A stretch of DNA of 25,610 nucleotides from a virus: IMG/VR virus record IMGVR_UViG_3300035180_001890, positions 1 through 25,610 of that record, one strand, 5' to 3'. The position numbers and the translations under genes were made by a program. The notes below the pieces were generated by a model, which saw only the letters and a program-made list of their open reading frames with translations, was not told where the DNA came from and searched no databases. Below are positions 1 to 7,572 of this stretch, one piece after another; positions within the stretch are counted from its first letter, which is position 1; each line of letters opens with the position of its first letter.

Positions 1-47
1 CCATTGAAATCACCCTAATAAATAATACACGTCCCCCACTGCCTCAC

Positions 48-75
48 AATGTAAATTTTATAAATACGCTGTCAA
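48..75 (-). promoter_or_regulatory. sigma70-like promoter for a gene leaving the left edge
   Basis: On the minus strand a perfect -35 box TTGACA (70-75) is followed after exactly 16 nt by TACATT (48-53), a 4/6 match to the -10 consensus. About 45 nt downstream there is an AGGGTGA ribosome-binding site and an ATG at 4-2, so a minus-strand gene probably starts at position 4 and leaves the window. The 16-nt spacer matches the promoters upstream of rIIA and of the second MoxR gene. Confidence 0.55.
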
Positions 76-83
76 GGGGAGCG

Positions 84-2276
84 TTATCTTTTCAAGGATA
101 TATGCTGATTGATTTTAGTAAAAAGTTCAAAAAACTCTTTACAAGCATATAGCTTGTTTTTAGCAATCATATCAAAATCAAAAGAATTAATCAGTCCCAT
201 AACTTGAATTTCATTATCAACTTTATATTGATTGAAGAACTTGCACAAGTTTTCTAATGATGAGAATTTGTTCTTTGATTTATTTTCTGATAATACTTTT
301 AATTTAGCATGATAACATGCGGCAATTACAAATACTAATTTTTCTGTGGGAGCTAAGGCTTGATAATCAAAAGTCATCGAACCGCTATCAATGAGTGAAT
401 GAATATATGATTCAAACTTTCTATAATATTCATACCAAATTTCAAATCTAAGTCCGGCTTCATTTCCAACAAAACCCGATATAATTTGAGTGATAGTTTT
501 AATATCTACTATTCTTAATTCTCTAGCTTTTATTAAAGCATCAGATGCTAAAGTCCAACTTCGTGGTGAGGGGCTAGCATAACAACTATCTTCTATTTTA
601 CCACATGCAAACTCTTGATTGCTTCGCAAAAATCCTAAAATCAAATCATGCACATTATTAGTTTTAGCCCAATCAATCCATTTTTCAAAACTAAAATTTA
701 GTATATATTTAGCTCCTCTATCTAGAAGAGCATTGCTAATTTGATTAGAGTAAGATCCCTCATTCATTAAGTTTCCAGTTAATATGCAACCAGCAACATT
801 AATTTTAGAGCCATTAATTGTTTTAAATTGTAGAATTTCTAATAGTGGAGCTGTAACTTCTGGTGGAGCTTTATCAACTTCATCAAATAAAATGATACTA
901 TCTGGCTTGGCTGAATCTAATAATTTAGGTAAAAACGAAGGAGACTTAAATGTTACCACATCATCTGGTCCAGATATGTTTGGATATCCAGCTAAATCTG
1001 GACGTTCAATTACACTAAGATTAATGTAATGAACTTTATAATCACATTCATGGGCGGCTTGTAATGCTATGTGTGTATTATGTGTTGCAATAAAAGAACG
1101 TGTTACAAGAAACAAGTGGGAAGGACTGTCTACTGTTATGCACCTCATTGGTATAGGTGAAATTGATTCAACCTTAACAATATACCTATGAGTATTTCTT
1201 GTGCATTGATTATTAGATTTTTTAAGGTTCTTTAGCTTTCTTTTAAGTTTAAAGATTGGTAATTTAGTTATTACTTTGATTCTGAATCTATCTTGGCATC
1301 GCTTATCATAAAGCCAACTTTCATTGCAATGCAATGTAGACTTAATTCCTAAACTAGAAATTAATTCTTGAATCTGGGAAGCTAAATTTGGTAGCACTGT
1401 ACAATATTCAATAAGGCCCGTTTTAAGACAACATCCATCCGTATCCATCAATCCTTGAAGTAAAGCGAGTCTTTGTTCGTATGAACTGTGAAGATAAATA
1501 TCAGGGATGTGTTTGTTTTTAAACAAATTACATTCTTTTAGTTGCTTGGATAAGCAATAAGTTGTATGTGGCAAACCATATTCATCTTTATAATACTCGG
1601 TCACGCCACCAATTCTATATTGGCAACTTTTAGATTTCGATGTTACGGATGACTTTACTAAATGTACATCATAACCACGCTTTACAATCTCATCCAGAAT
1701 TTCTTTATCTGCGCATTCAATATGCCCACTATGGCTATTTCCGTCTCCAAGCCAGCAACCCAATACATAAGGATCAATAGGTAATTTTTGCGTAGGATAC
1801 TTTACTGATTGTGTACAAGGGATGGAATGATTTGTCTCCCTTTTAGAAGTATTAGTTTTTAACGTTTCTAAAATTTCTTTAGTCGTTCTTATTTGTGGAT
1901 GAAAGGTTGGATTATTAGCTCTATGATGCGATTTTCTTGCCCTCTTATCCCACGTTAACCATAGATGGTCTGCACACGCATTAATCGTGCTGTTGTCATC
2001 AAAAGTAACTCTATATGATTCGGGCCTGTAATCTATTGGGTGCAGTTTGACTACATGACAAACATTTCCCTGTTCATCGAATAACTCATCGCCCTCTTTC
2101 AAGTTTTTAAGCTTGATAAAGCCGGTGGGTGTTGGTAATTCGGTTTCGAGATCAATCATTTTACCCACACCACGCCTACCAAACAAAAATAAATTCTGTT
2201 GTGACCTAACAAAAAATTTGCTAAGATGAAGCGCCTGCTCCTGATCAATTTCCTGAAGATTTAATGAATTACCCAT
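84..2276 (-). CDS. MoxR-like AAA+ ATPase interrupted by an intein
   Basis: The product is a 730-residue precursor: a MoxR-type AAA+ ATPase of about 369 residues split by a 361-residue intein. The N-extein ends in the P-loop GRRGVGK (residues 33-39). The C-extein resumes with the P-loop Thr (residue 401), followed by INLSVIERPDLAGYP, Walker B ILFDEVDKAPPEV, the sensor-like LTGN and an LLDRG arginine-finger region. It closely parallels the intein-free ATPase at 15336-16460 (GRRGTGKTE, INLSVMERVDMGGYP, DEVDKADP). MoxR ATPases usually work with VWA-domain partners as chaperone-like remodelers. No VWA partner lies next to this copy inside the window. The start is supported by TTAAGGAAAGC just upstream. 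ATPase function requires splicing, because the insertion separates the Walker A Lys from its Thr. Confidence 0.93.
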   Translation of the reverse strand: MGNSLNLQEIDQEQALHLSKFFVRSQQNLFLFGRRGVGKMIDLETELPTPTGFIKLKNLKEGDELFDEQGNVCHVVKLHPIDYRPESYRVTFDDNSTINACADHLWLTWDKRARKSHHRANNPTFHPQIRTTKEILETLKTNTSKRETNHSIPCTQSVKYPTQKLPIDPYVLGCWLGDGNSHSGHIECADKEILDEIVKRGYDVHLVKSSVTSKSKSCQYRIGGVTEYYKDEYGLPHTTYCLSKQLKECNLFKNKHIPDIYLHSSYEQRLALLQGLMDTDGCCLKTGLIEYCTVLPNLASQIQELISSLGIKSTLHCNESWLYDKRCQDRFRIKVITKLPIFKLKRKLKNLKKSNNQCTRNTHRYIVKVESISPIPMRCITVDSPSHLFLVTRSFIATHNTHIALQAAHECDYKVHYINLSVIERPDLAGYPNISGPDDVVTFKSPSFLPKLLDSAKPDSIILFDEVDKAPPEVTAPLLEILQFKTINGSKINVAGCILTGNLMNEGSYSNQISNALLDRGAKYILNFSFEKWIDWAKTNNVHDLILGFLRSNQEFACGKIEDSCYASPSPRSWTLASDALIKARELRIVDIKTITQIISGFVGNEAGLRFEIWYEYYRKFESYIHSLIDSGSMTFDYQALAPTEKLVFVIAACYHAKLKVLSENKSKNKFSSLENLCKFFNQYKVDNEIQVMGLINSFDFDMIAKNKLYACKEFFELFTKINQHISLKR
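1077..2159 (-). mobile_element. class 3 intein with LAGLIDADG homing endonuclease
   Basis: This 361-residue in-frame insert begins MIDLETELPTPTGF and ends FIATHN, followed by Thr. Position 1 is Met, not the Cys or Ser of ordinary inteins. The W-C-T triad that defines class 3 inteins is visible: Trp67 after His65 in block B (ADHLWLTW), Cys340 in block F (MRCITVDSPSHLFL), and Thr as the first C-extein residue after His360-Asn361. Two LAGLIDADG motifs, LGCWLGDG (133-140) and LQGLMDTDG (234-242), show a dodecapeptide homing endonuclease domain. It sits exactly in the ATP-binding P-loop, a favoured conserved insertion site. Class 3 inteins are known to use the block F Cys as first nucleophile, and splicing here is inferred to work that way. 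Confidence 0.9.
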
Positions 2277-2329
2277 GCTTTCCTTAAGATATCACATGGA
2301 TATATAACATCGTCAAGTAAAGTGAACGA

Positions 2330-3337
2330 TTACAATATTAGCAATAAAGATTTATATTCAGGAAAATGTCTAATAAATTCTACCAAATTTTCTTCTTCAA
2401 TACGAGATTCGCGCATTTCTACTAATCTCTTTAATATTTTTCTTTTATTACTGGTGGGAACTACAATGGAATATGTAACTAAAATTGCCCCATCAGCAGT
2501 AGATAATATTGATTTTTCAAAATCATCTAGCTTATCAATATAATATTCACTTAAATATTCACTTAAATGTTTAATTATATTGATTTGATATATGTTATTA
2601 CTAACAACCATTGTGCAAAATTTATCCAAATCAATTAAATCATTATCCAATAACTGATGAGTATATTTATTGCTAATATTTAATATTTCAGTAACAAGCG
2701 AAATATACGGTGAAGGTTCTGAATAAGAAAATTTAATTATTTGTGAAACGATAGGATCTAGAGTATTTGTAATCGATGAATCTAATTTTTCAAAAGATAG
2801 TATTTTGATATAATATCGTAATGCATAGTATGCTTTTCCTTGCAGAAATTTATTTACAAGATAGTCTGGCCCCTTTTCTATAATAGATAAGAATTTGTGT
2901 ATATCTTTAACCTTCATTTGATTGATGGCAATCAACGAAATGAATAATGTTTCTGCATTAGATATGCTTTTATTTTGCTTTATTTTTTCTTCAAGAAGAA
3001 TGAAAAAATAATTAGGATTCCTATCTTTAAGAAAATAGGTTTCCATATAATCTATTATTTCTGAATCGTCAATACTAATAACAATGCTTAATAATTTTCT
3101 ATATGAGGCATTGATGATTTCATCGGTTGGTCTAACTCGTAAATAGGTTTCTCCGATCTTATCATATAAGACCGCTAAAAGATATCTTTGAATCCCCGAA
3201 ATATTGCGAAGTCGTCTCATAGTATTACCAAACAGAACTATATCCTTGTCTAAGAAGTTCGTGTCTATTAATTTATCTATAAGTGTATCTATTTCCTGGG
3301 ACGCCTCTTGTAGTTGACGTTCTTTTTCGGAAATCAT
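2330..3337 (-). CDS. hypothetical protein, mostly helical (335 aa)
   Basis: I do not recognise a family. The 335-residue product is Ile/Leu/Lys-rich, appears largely alpha-helical from its heptad-like spacing, and has no transmembrane segment, signal peptide or metal-binding cluster that I can see. The start ATG overlaps the stop of the upstream 78-residue gene in an ATGA arrangement, which implies translational coupling. About 50 nt separate its stop from the start of the inteinated MoxR ATPase. A scaffold or helical-repeat role is possible but unsupported. Confidence 0.75.
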   Translation of the reverse strand: MISEKERQLQEASQEIDTLIDKLIDTNFLDKDIVLFGNTMRRLRNISGIQRYLLAVLYDKIGETYLRVRPTDEIINASYRKLLSIVISIDDSEIIDYMETYFLKDRNPNYFFILLEEKIKQNKSISNAETLFISLIAINQMKVKDIHKFLSIIEKGPDYLVNKFLQGKAYYALRYYIKILSFEKLDSSITNTLDPIVSQIIKFSYSEPSPYISLVTEILNISNKYTHQLLDNDLIDLDKFCTMVVSNNIYQINIIKHLSEYLSEYYIDKLDDFEKSILSTADGAILVTYSIVVPTSNKRKILKRLVEMRESRIEEENLVEFIRHFPEYKSLLLIL

Positions 3338-3570
3338 ATAAATACTTTTATCTTAATCATTCTTTCAATTTCGTCAGAAGAATACCAGTTATTATGTAAT
3401 AGCCATTTGATATTATCATCTTCTGCCACATAACTTGTTACACCTAGAATTTTACAATATTCAAATAGTAAATCTAATAAATCATTATTTCCTGAGCCGC
3501 AAGAAGTCCAACTCAACACTGTAGATTTTTTAGAATCATAAATAAGAATTGTGCCAGATGACATTGACAT
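3334..3570 (-). CDS. hypothetical protein (78 aa)
   Basis: A small protein of unrecognised family. It is coupled by ATGA overlap to the downstream 335-residue gene, which supports it being real. Two start codons lie two codons apart (M1 and M3), neither with a good Shine-Dalgarno sequence. Its start lies 2 nt past the stop that the upstream gene would have if its 11-bp duplication were removed, so it was probably once translated by coupling with that gene. Confidence 0.65.
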   Translation of the reverse strand: MSMSSGTILIYDSKKSTVLSWTSCGSGNNDLLDLLFEYCKILGVTSYVAEDDNIKWLLHNNWYSSDEIERMIKIKVFI

Positions 3571-3658
3571 AGTTAATTATAAAGTATTTTCTGTTCTTTT
3601 ACATTATCTAAATAATGAGGAATCCAAAATGTTGAATCAAATAATTGCTCAGCCACCA

Positions 3659-3808
3659 TCACCTGCTCATTACCTGCTCATTACCTTCCGCATGAGCTTG
3701 CTTTAAAGTTTCCTTCAAGTCATTAACGGCCACTTCTTGAGATGTAGCCACTGACATTAACTGCCATTTATTTTTAGGTTTACTTTTTAGATAGATTCCG
3801 TAAATCAT
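3659..3808 (-). CDS. small protein (49 aa), C-terminus lost by an 11-bp duplication
   Basis: The ATG at 3808 is chosen over a GTG at 3847 because AAGGA lies a few nt upstream of it. The product starts MIYGIYLKSKPKNKWQL and has an acidic helical middle. The family is unknown. The last codons contain a perfect 11-bp tandem duplication (3661-3671 and 3672-3682) that shifts the frame into a TGA at 3661-3659. With one copy removed, the frame runs on to a TAA at 3575-3573, giving about 74 residues with a new tail ending KEQKILYN. That stop lies 2 nt before the next gene, as expected in this tightly packed region. The gene is therefore probably a recently truncated allele. Confidence 0.65.
   Translation of the reverse strand: MIYGIYLKSKPKNKWQLMSVATSQEVAVNDLKETLKQAHAEGNEQVMSR
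3661..3682. repeat. 11-bp perfect tandem duplication
   Basis: ACCTGCTCATT occurs twice head-to-tail at 3661-3671 and 3672-3682 on the plus strand. As 11 is not a multiple of three, it shifts the frame of the small minus-strand gene covering it. Confidence 0.9.
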
Positions 3809-3818
3809 ATTATTTTCC

Positions 3819-4166
3819 TTAAACAGAAAAAGATTTACCACATCCACAACTAGATTTTTCTAAAGGATTATTGAATTTAAAGCCTTTATGTATGAGACTT
3901 TTTTCAAAATCCAAAGTTATTCCATTCAAATAAAGAATGGACTTGTTGTCGATAATGATCTTCACACCCTCTATATCAAAGACTAAATCTTTAGCTTTAG
4001 GAGCGCTATCTTCAAACTGAAATATATATTTAAAGCCCGAGCAACCTCCACATTTAACGCCTAATCTAAGATAGGAGTCTGGCGTACCTCTTTGAGATAG
4101 TTGATTTTTAATTTGCTCTGCTGCCGGAGTCGAAACAAACACTTGATAGTTCTTGTTGTCTTCCAT
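3819..4166 (-). CDS. A-type iron-sulfur carrier (IscA/ErpA/HesB family)
   Basis: The 115-residue product has the family's usual length of about 107-120 residues and all three cluster-ligating cysteines: one in GGCSGFKY and two in the C-terminal SSCGCGKSF. A-type carriers bind Fe-S clusters and pass them to apoproteins in the cytoplasm. The region KGFKFNNPLEKSSCGCG matches the family's usual GFxFxNPxxxxxCGCG ending. It follows the 124-residue membrane-anchored gene and precedes the truncated small gene. The window has a second family member at 7026-7349, with which it shares only the motifs, so the pair is not a recent duplication. I cannot tell whether it serves phage Fe-S enzymes or host ones. 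Confidence 0.9.
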   Translation of the reverse strand: MEDNKNYQVFVSTPAAEQIKNQLSQRGTPDSYLRLGVKCGGCSGFKYIFQFEDSAPKAKDLVFDIEGVKIIIDNKSILYLNGITLDFEKSLIHKGFKFNNPLEKSSCGCGKSFSV

Positions 4167-4190
4167 ATTTTTATACCAAAATATTACTTT

Positions 4191-4565
4191 TCATTTCTTT
4201 CTACTTGCCCGCTTTACTACAACAGGATCTTCAGTCTCTTCTTGAAAAAGCCTGTCAATTCTTGACTTTAATACATTATCAGTATTATTTACAACTTGAT
4301 CGGCCTTAATATCCTCGATACGAGAAACTAACCTTTCCACCATATCATCCGAAAGATATTGAGCATTAGTCGTAATAAAATACTCAATATCTTTCGGATC
4401 ATCTGAAATAAGTTTAACTCGTGCGACCTTATCAATACTATTATATTTGGATTGCTTCTGCTCTACTGCAATACGCTTATCTCTAAAATAGTCAGATAAA
4501 AATATCTGATATAATAAAGTGGCAGCACCAACTGCAAATAAAACTTCTACTATTGAACTAAACAT
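4191..4565 (-). CDS. membrane-anchored hypothetical protein (124 aa)
   Basis: The N-terminus (about residues 3-22, SIVEVLFAVGAATLLYQIFL) is a single hydrophobic segment suitable as a membrane anchor. It is followed by a charged, soluble, mostly helical region with a Lys/Arg-rich end (VVVKRASRKK). The positively charged segment after the helix suggests a cytoplasmic C-terminal domain. No family is recognised. The start lies 4 nt after the stop of the nucleotidyltransferase gene, so the two are probably co-translated. Confidence 0.75.
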   Translation of the reverse strand: MFSSIVEVLFAVGAATLLYQIFLSDYFRDKRIAVEQKQSKYNSIDKVARVKLISDDPKDIEYFITTNAQYLSDDMVERLVSRIEDIKADQVVNNTDNVLKSRIDRLFQEETEDPVVVKRASRKK

Positions 4566-4569
4566 CTAG

Positions 4570-5709
4570 TTATTCTCCAAGAAATTTGTTTAACGACTTT
4601 TTTACATTATACCAAGAATATTTAGATAAAGACATTTCAACTAATTTAATTAGAAGTTGGTCTAATTTTTCTTTATCTGCTGTTTTTGGTAGAAAATCAG
4701 ATGTTCTGTATAACTCATTGAGCATAATGTCTTCTTTTTCTGCAAACTCAATAAGTTGTTCATATGTCCAAGCACCATTACGAATGGCTAATAATTCTTC
4801 TCTGTCAGGTCGTTTCACGATAACTTTTCCTGTTATTAAAACTTCTCGACACATACGAATTAATCTTACCAAATGATAAGCGTGCTTAGTATCATAACCA
4901 TACTTTTCTTCTAAAGCAGAACGAGTATCATTACGAGTTTTCTTCCAGTTTTGATACTGATCCCACTCTCGTTTAGCAGTTGCATACTGCCGCTCTCTTT
5001 GCATGATATCAATAAAGTTATCACTTAGACCAATTTTTCGAGCAGCAGACATCCAGTGTTGTTCTGAAGTAATTTTCATTTCAGCCAACATTTCAGTCAT
5101 ATTTGTACGAATACCAATTTTCGTTGATTCTTCTAAGCCTTCCATAAAATCAAATTGAAAACGGTCAAGTTCTTTTTGAACTTCAGCTTGAGCTGCCATT
5201 AATTGATCTTGAGGAATTAGAGTTTGTTCCGGTAATCCAAGACTCGTCCGAGTTGGGGGAACTTTTGGAGGATTCATCAAATATCTTTTATGCAATTTTA
5301 TACGATGTAGCTGTGAAACTGCGTATCCAGTCATAGTAAATTTTACTTTTTTAGATAAAAAAAGATTACGATTTGCTAAAAGCTCTTCACCCAATTTGTC
5401 ATAATAAATTATATCTTCATTATTGACAAATAATATTTCTAAAGCATTTGGATTACAATCGGCTGCTAATTTGAAAAATTTACTAATTTCATAAATAACT
5501 ACATCTGGTTTATGAAGTTCAGCTTGTTCAATTTTTTTTGAACCAAAATAATATTCTTTAGGTGGTATAAAAACTCCCCTATAATCCTCGTCAGATGATT
5601 CTGTATTAGTGCCATAAGCATGGCTTCCATATTTAGTTATATAAATAGTATTTTTGGATAACCAAGAAATATCTTTGTTAAAATCGGAGAAAAAAGTTGG
5701 TAAAAGCAT
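4570..5709 (-). CDS. predicted nucleotidyltransferase, RlaP / DNA polymerase beta-like (COG3541)
   Basis: Near the N-terminus KYGSHAYGTNTESSDEDYRG fits the pol-beta nucleotidyltransferase signature GS-x(n)-D-x-D, with Asp residues of SDEDYRG as metal ligands. The following FIPP, the EISKFFKLAADCNPNALEILF segment and the later KHAYHLVRLIRMCREVL helix match the COG3541/RlaP family, predicted to act in RNA repair. At 379 residues it is longer than many members, with a charged middle insertion (about 150-270). The neighbours give no direct clue. It is first in its minus-strand cluster, and the intergenic space upstream (5710-5753) is shared with the divergent HNH gene and carries ATGTTATATATC, a possible promoter. 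Function as an RNA- or nucleotide-modifying transferase is inferred from family. Confidence 0.85.
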   Translation of the reverse strand: MLLPTFFSDFNKDISWLSKNTIYITKYGSHAYGTNTESSDEDYRGVFIPPKEYYFGSKKIEQAELHKPDVVIYEISKFFKLAADCNPNALEILFVNNEDIIYYDKLGEELLANRNLFLSKKVKFTMTGYAVSQLHRIKLHKRYLMNPPKVPPTRTSLGLPEQTLIPQDQLMAAQAEVQKELDRFQFDFMEGLEESTKIGIRTNMTEMLAEMKITSEQHWMSAARKIGLSDNFIDIMQRERQYATAKREWDQYQNWKKTRNDTRSALEEKYGYDTKHAYHLVRLIRMCREVLITGKVIVKRPDREELLAIRNGAWTYEQLIEFAEKEDIMLNELYRTSDFLPKTADKEKLDQLLIKLVEMSLSKYSWYNVKKSLNKFLGE

Positions 5710-5735
5710 TGGGTACCATAAATTACAGTGGATAT

Positions 5736-5750
5736 TGTGATATATAACAT
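5736..5750 (+). promoter_or_regulatory. TGATATATAA promoter-like motif in a divergent intergenic region
   Basis: TGATATATAACAT lies just ahead of the plus-strand HNH start; its complement ATGTTATATATC faces the minus-strand nucleotidyltransferase. Near-identical motifs precede several other genes and the tRNA block, which suggests a phage-specific -10-type element. Orientation cannot be decided because the core is palindromic. Confidence 0.35.
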
Positions 5751-5753
5751 GTC

Positions 5754-6461
5754 ATGAGCAAAATAGTATCCACAAATGACAGATTTGAAAATCTATTAGT
5801 TATAGAAATTTTAGATGAATTTTATATTGAGCCAAATGGCCATAAAAGGAGAAAAGTTCTTGTTAAATGTGATTGCGGACTACAATTTAAAATTGTTGGA
5901 ACATATCTGCATCGTAAAGGTCAAAAATGTTCAAATTGTAGATTCAATCAAAATTGCATAGTTAAAATTGGTGAAATTTATGATAAACTTACAATAATAA
6001 ATTTTACAAAAGAAAATGGCAAGAAAGTTGCCATTTGCAAATGTATTTGTGGAAATACCGTCAATAGGCGGCCAGAATTGTTAAAAAAAATAAATAAAAC
6101 TAATAATTGTGGGTGCCAACATAGAGGTGGGTGGAAGGGTGTTGGAGAGTTGTCGCAAACAACAATGTGTAGAATTGAAAGAAATGCAAAAGTTAGAAAT
6201 TTAACATTTGACGTATCTATTGAAAATTTATGGAAATTATATGAACAACAAAATGGAAAATGCGCCCTTACCGGACTACAAATTGATTTTGCAGAAAAGA
6301 CCACTGATCCTAATGATGCATCTTTAGATCGCATTGATAGTAATAAAGGGTATGTTATTGACAATTTACAATGGGTTCATAAAGATATTAACAAAATGAA
6401 AATGGAACTAGATGAAAAAAGATTTATAGAGTTATGTAAATTAGTTTCAAATAAAAACTAA
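5754..6461 (+). CDS. free-standing HNH homing endonuclease
   Basis: The 235-residue product has an N-terminal zinc-ribbon region with several Cys pairs (CDCG, CSNC, CKCICG, CGC; about residues 44-125). A C-terminal HNH-type nuclease core follows: CALTGLQIDF, then SLDRIDSNKGYVIDNLQWVHKDINKMK (about residues 165-215), a form common in phage endonucleases. It lies on the plus strand between minus-strand genes, with its 3' end overlapping the neighbouring gene by 15 nt, as expected for an intergenic homing endonuclease. There is no clear ribosome-binding site before the ATG. Endonuclease activity and target are inferred; the site is probably in the flanking intergenic DNA. Confidence 0.9.
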   Translation: MSKIVSTNDRFENLLVIEILDEFYIEPNGHKRRKVLVKCDCGLQFKIVGTYLHRKGQKCSNCRFNQNCIVKIGEIYDKLTIINFTKENGKKVAICKCICGNTVNRRPELLKKINKTNNCGCQHRGGWKGVGELSQTTMCRIERNAKVRNLTFDVSIENLWKLYEQQNGKCALTGLQIDFAEKTTDPNDASLDRIDSNKGYVIDNLQWVHKDINKMKMELDEKRFIELCKLVSNKN

Positions 6462-6641
6462 CAAATGTCCAAATTCTTTCACGATTTTACGCATTTCGCT
6501 AATAGGAATCCCAAAACCCATTCTTTCATATGGCCACCAAGTTTGCTTAAAACAATGTCCCGCTATTTGCCCTTTACAATACAAAATGCCATCATCCCCT
6601 AATCCCCAGGACCAATGAGGTTTAATTTTAGGATCAGTCAT
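6447..6641 (-). CDS. hypothetical protein (64 aa), possibly 5'-truncated
   Basis: A Trp/Gly-rich small protein (PHWSWGLGDDGILYCKGQIAG, then HCFKQTWWPYERMGFG) of unrecognised family. The ATG at 6641 is directly preceded by AGGA with no spacer, an implausible Shine-Dalgarno arrangement. The open frame continues upstream to 6683 without another ATG (adding a segment like SNDWAIKKSPG). Just beyond lies the relic of a plus-strand endonuclease. I infer that the true 5' end was lost or displaced when that element came or decayed. Its last codons overlap the convergent HNH gene. Confidence 0.5.
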   Translation of the reverse strand: MTDPKIKPHWSWGLGDDGILYCKGQIAGHCFKQTWWPYERMGFGIPISEMRKIVKEFGHLLVFI

Positions 6642-6727
6642 TCCTGGAGATTTTTTAATAGCCCAATCATTAGAATTTATTTTTTAACTATTTTCATGAC
6701 TCAATTATCAAACCAAAATACACAACG

Positions 6728-7029
6728 AGTTTAGCAAGAAAAGGAACTCGTTTAGGAAATGAAAATACATTTTATGGAAAACATCACTCACAAAAAACTA
6801 AAAATTTAATACGCCAAGCCCAGAAAGGTAAAAAAAACAACCTAAAGAAGGTATTTTGAAACGTTCAAAATTAACAATTAATGATGTATTAAAAATACGA
6901 TTAGAATGTGGTAATTGTATTAATAAAAAAGAAAGGGCTGCTAAATACAGGACACTCTCTAAAATATACAATATAACTATTACTATGATTAGGCTTATAT
7001 ATAAACGTAAAAGATGGGGAGATATTTAA
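6728..7029 (+). pseudogene. relic of a homing endonuclease (NUMOD3 motif plus C-terminal HTH)
   Basis: Plus-strand translation shows a NUMOD3-like motif, GNENTFYGKHHSQKTKNLI (from 6755), ending at a TGA. A second frame from about 6841 reads SKLTINDVLKIRLE, then ERAAKYRTLSKIYNITI, ending RWGDI and TAA at 7027-7029. This matches the HTH end of the GIY-YIG enzyme at 8776-9369 in form (ITEEQVKEMRSLYATG, CRKYNLSAAQVCRILRG, RW). One extra A in the A8 run at 6830-6837 would join the two frames. No GIY-YIG or HNH catalytic domain remains. It fills the 384-base gap between the 64-residue gene and the Fe-S carrier, where I see nothing else. Confidence 0.75.
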
Positions 7030-7349
7030 AACGAATAAGAATTTCCGCAACCGCAAGATCCTTTAACATTAGGATTTTCAAATTTGAAACCTTCACTCAT
7101 GGGATCTACTGTATAGTCCATGGTAACATCTTCGACATACTGATAAGATAAAGGATCTACAATAACCTTAATTCCATCAAATTCTATTACTTCATCTACG
7201 TCTGATGGAGAATCATCAAAAAACATATCATAAGTAAATCCTGCGCAACCACCACCAATTATTTTCAAACGAACAGTATTATGTCCAATGCCTTCTGATT
7301 CAGAAATCTCTTTCACTTTTAGCGCCGCTTTTTCTGTAATATGAATCAT
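7026..7349 (-). CDS. A-type iron-sulfur carrier (ErpA/IscA family), second copy
   Basis: This 107-residue protein is a full-length A-type carrier: MIHITEKAALKVKEI at the N-terminus, the first ligand Cys in GGGCAGFTYDMFFDD, and the C-terminal pair in GSCGCGNSYSF. The DYTVDPMSEGFKFENPNVKGS stretch fits the family. It resembles bacterial ErpA/IscA more closely than the copy at 3819-4166 does (exact GGGCAGF). Its start overlaps the stop of the upstream 72-residue gene (ATGA), which lies directly after adenylosuccinate synthetase, so the three form an operon. Cluster delivery to a phage enzyme is possible; no obvious Fe-S client is seen nearby. Confidence 0.92.
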   Translation of the reverse strand: MIHITEKAALKVKEISESEGIGHNTVRLKIIGGGCAGFTYDMFFDDSPSDVDEVIEFDGIKVIVDPLSYQYVEDVTMDYTVDPMSEGFKFENPNVKGSCGCGNSYSF

Positions 7350-7564
7350 TGGTTATCCTCCGCATAAACTGCGTGTGCTACATATGGTTCGTCATTAGGT
7401 ATGACATCAACCGCATTAACCGGAGAATTGCTCCAAATTTCTAATTCTGAAATTCCAGCTATCATAGCCATTTGCATTTCTTCATTTTCTTCTTTTGTCA
7501 TTAATGCAGAAAAACGATCTAAAACTATCACCTGCATATCATAACTTAATTCATTCCATAACAT
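7346..7564 (-). CDS. hypothetical protein (72 aa)
   Basis: A small acidic protein of unrecognised family (MLWNELSYDMQVIVLDRF at the start, many Glu/Met in the middle). Two starts are possible: an ATG at 7585 inside the end of the upstream gene with no spaced ribosome-binding site, and this ATG at 7564, preceded by TAGGT at a normal distance. I prefer 7564. Translation is coupled with the Fe-S carrier by a 4-nt overlap. Confidence 0.65.
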   Translation of the reverse strand: MLWNELSYDMQVIVLDRFSALMTKEENEEMQMAMIAGISELEIWSNSPVNAVDVIPNDEPYVAHAVYAEDNQ

Positions 7565-7572
7565 GCTGTAAC

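Noticed and set aside
50-75. TATAAATA on the plus strand (about 59-66) as a T4-type late promoter
   Set aside because: It points into the antisense of the first ATPase and overlaps a better minus-strand sigma70-like promoter.
784-1029. Plus-strand open frame opposite the Walker B region of the first ATPase
   Set aside because: It is the mirror of conserved coding sequence, with no ribosome-binding site.
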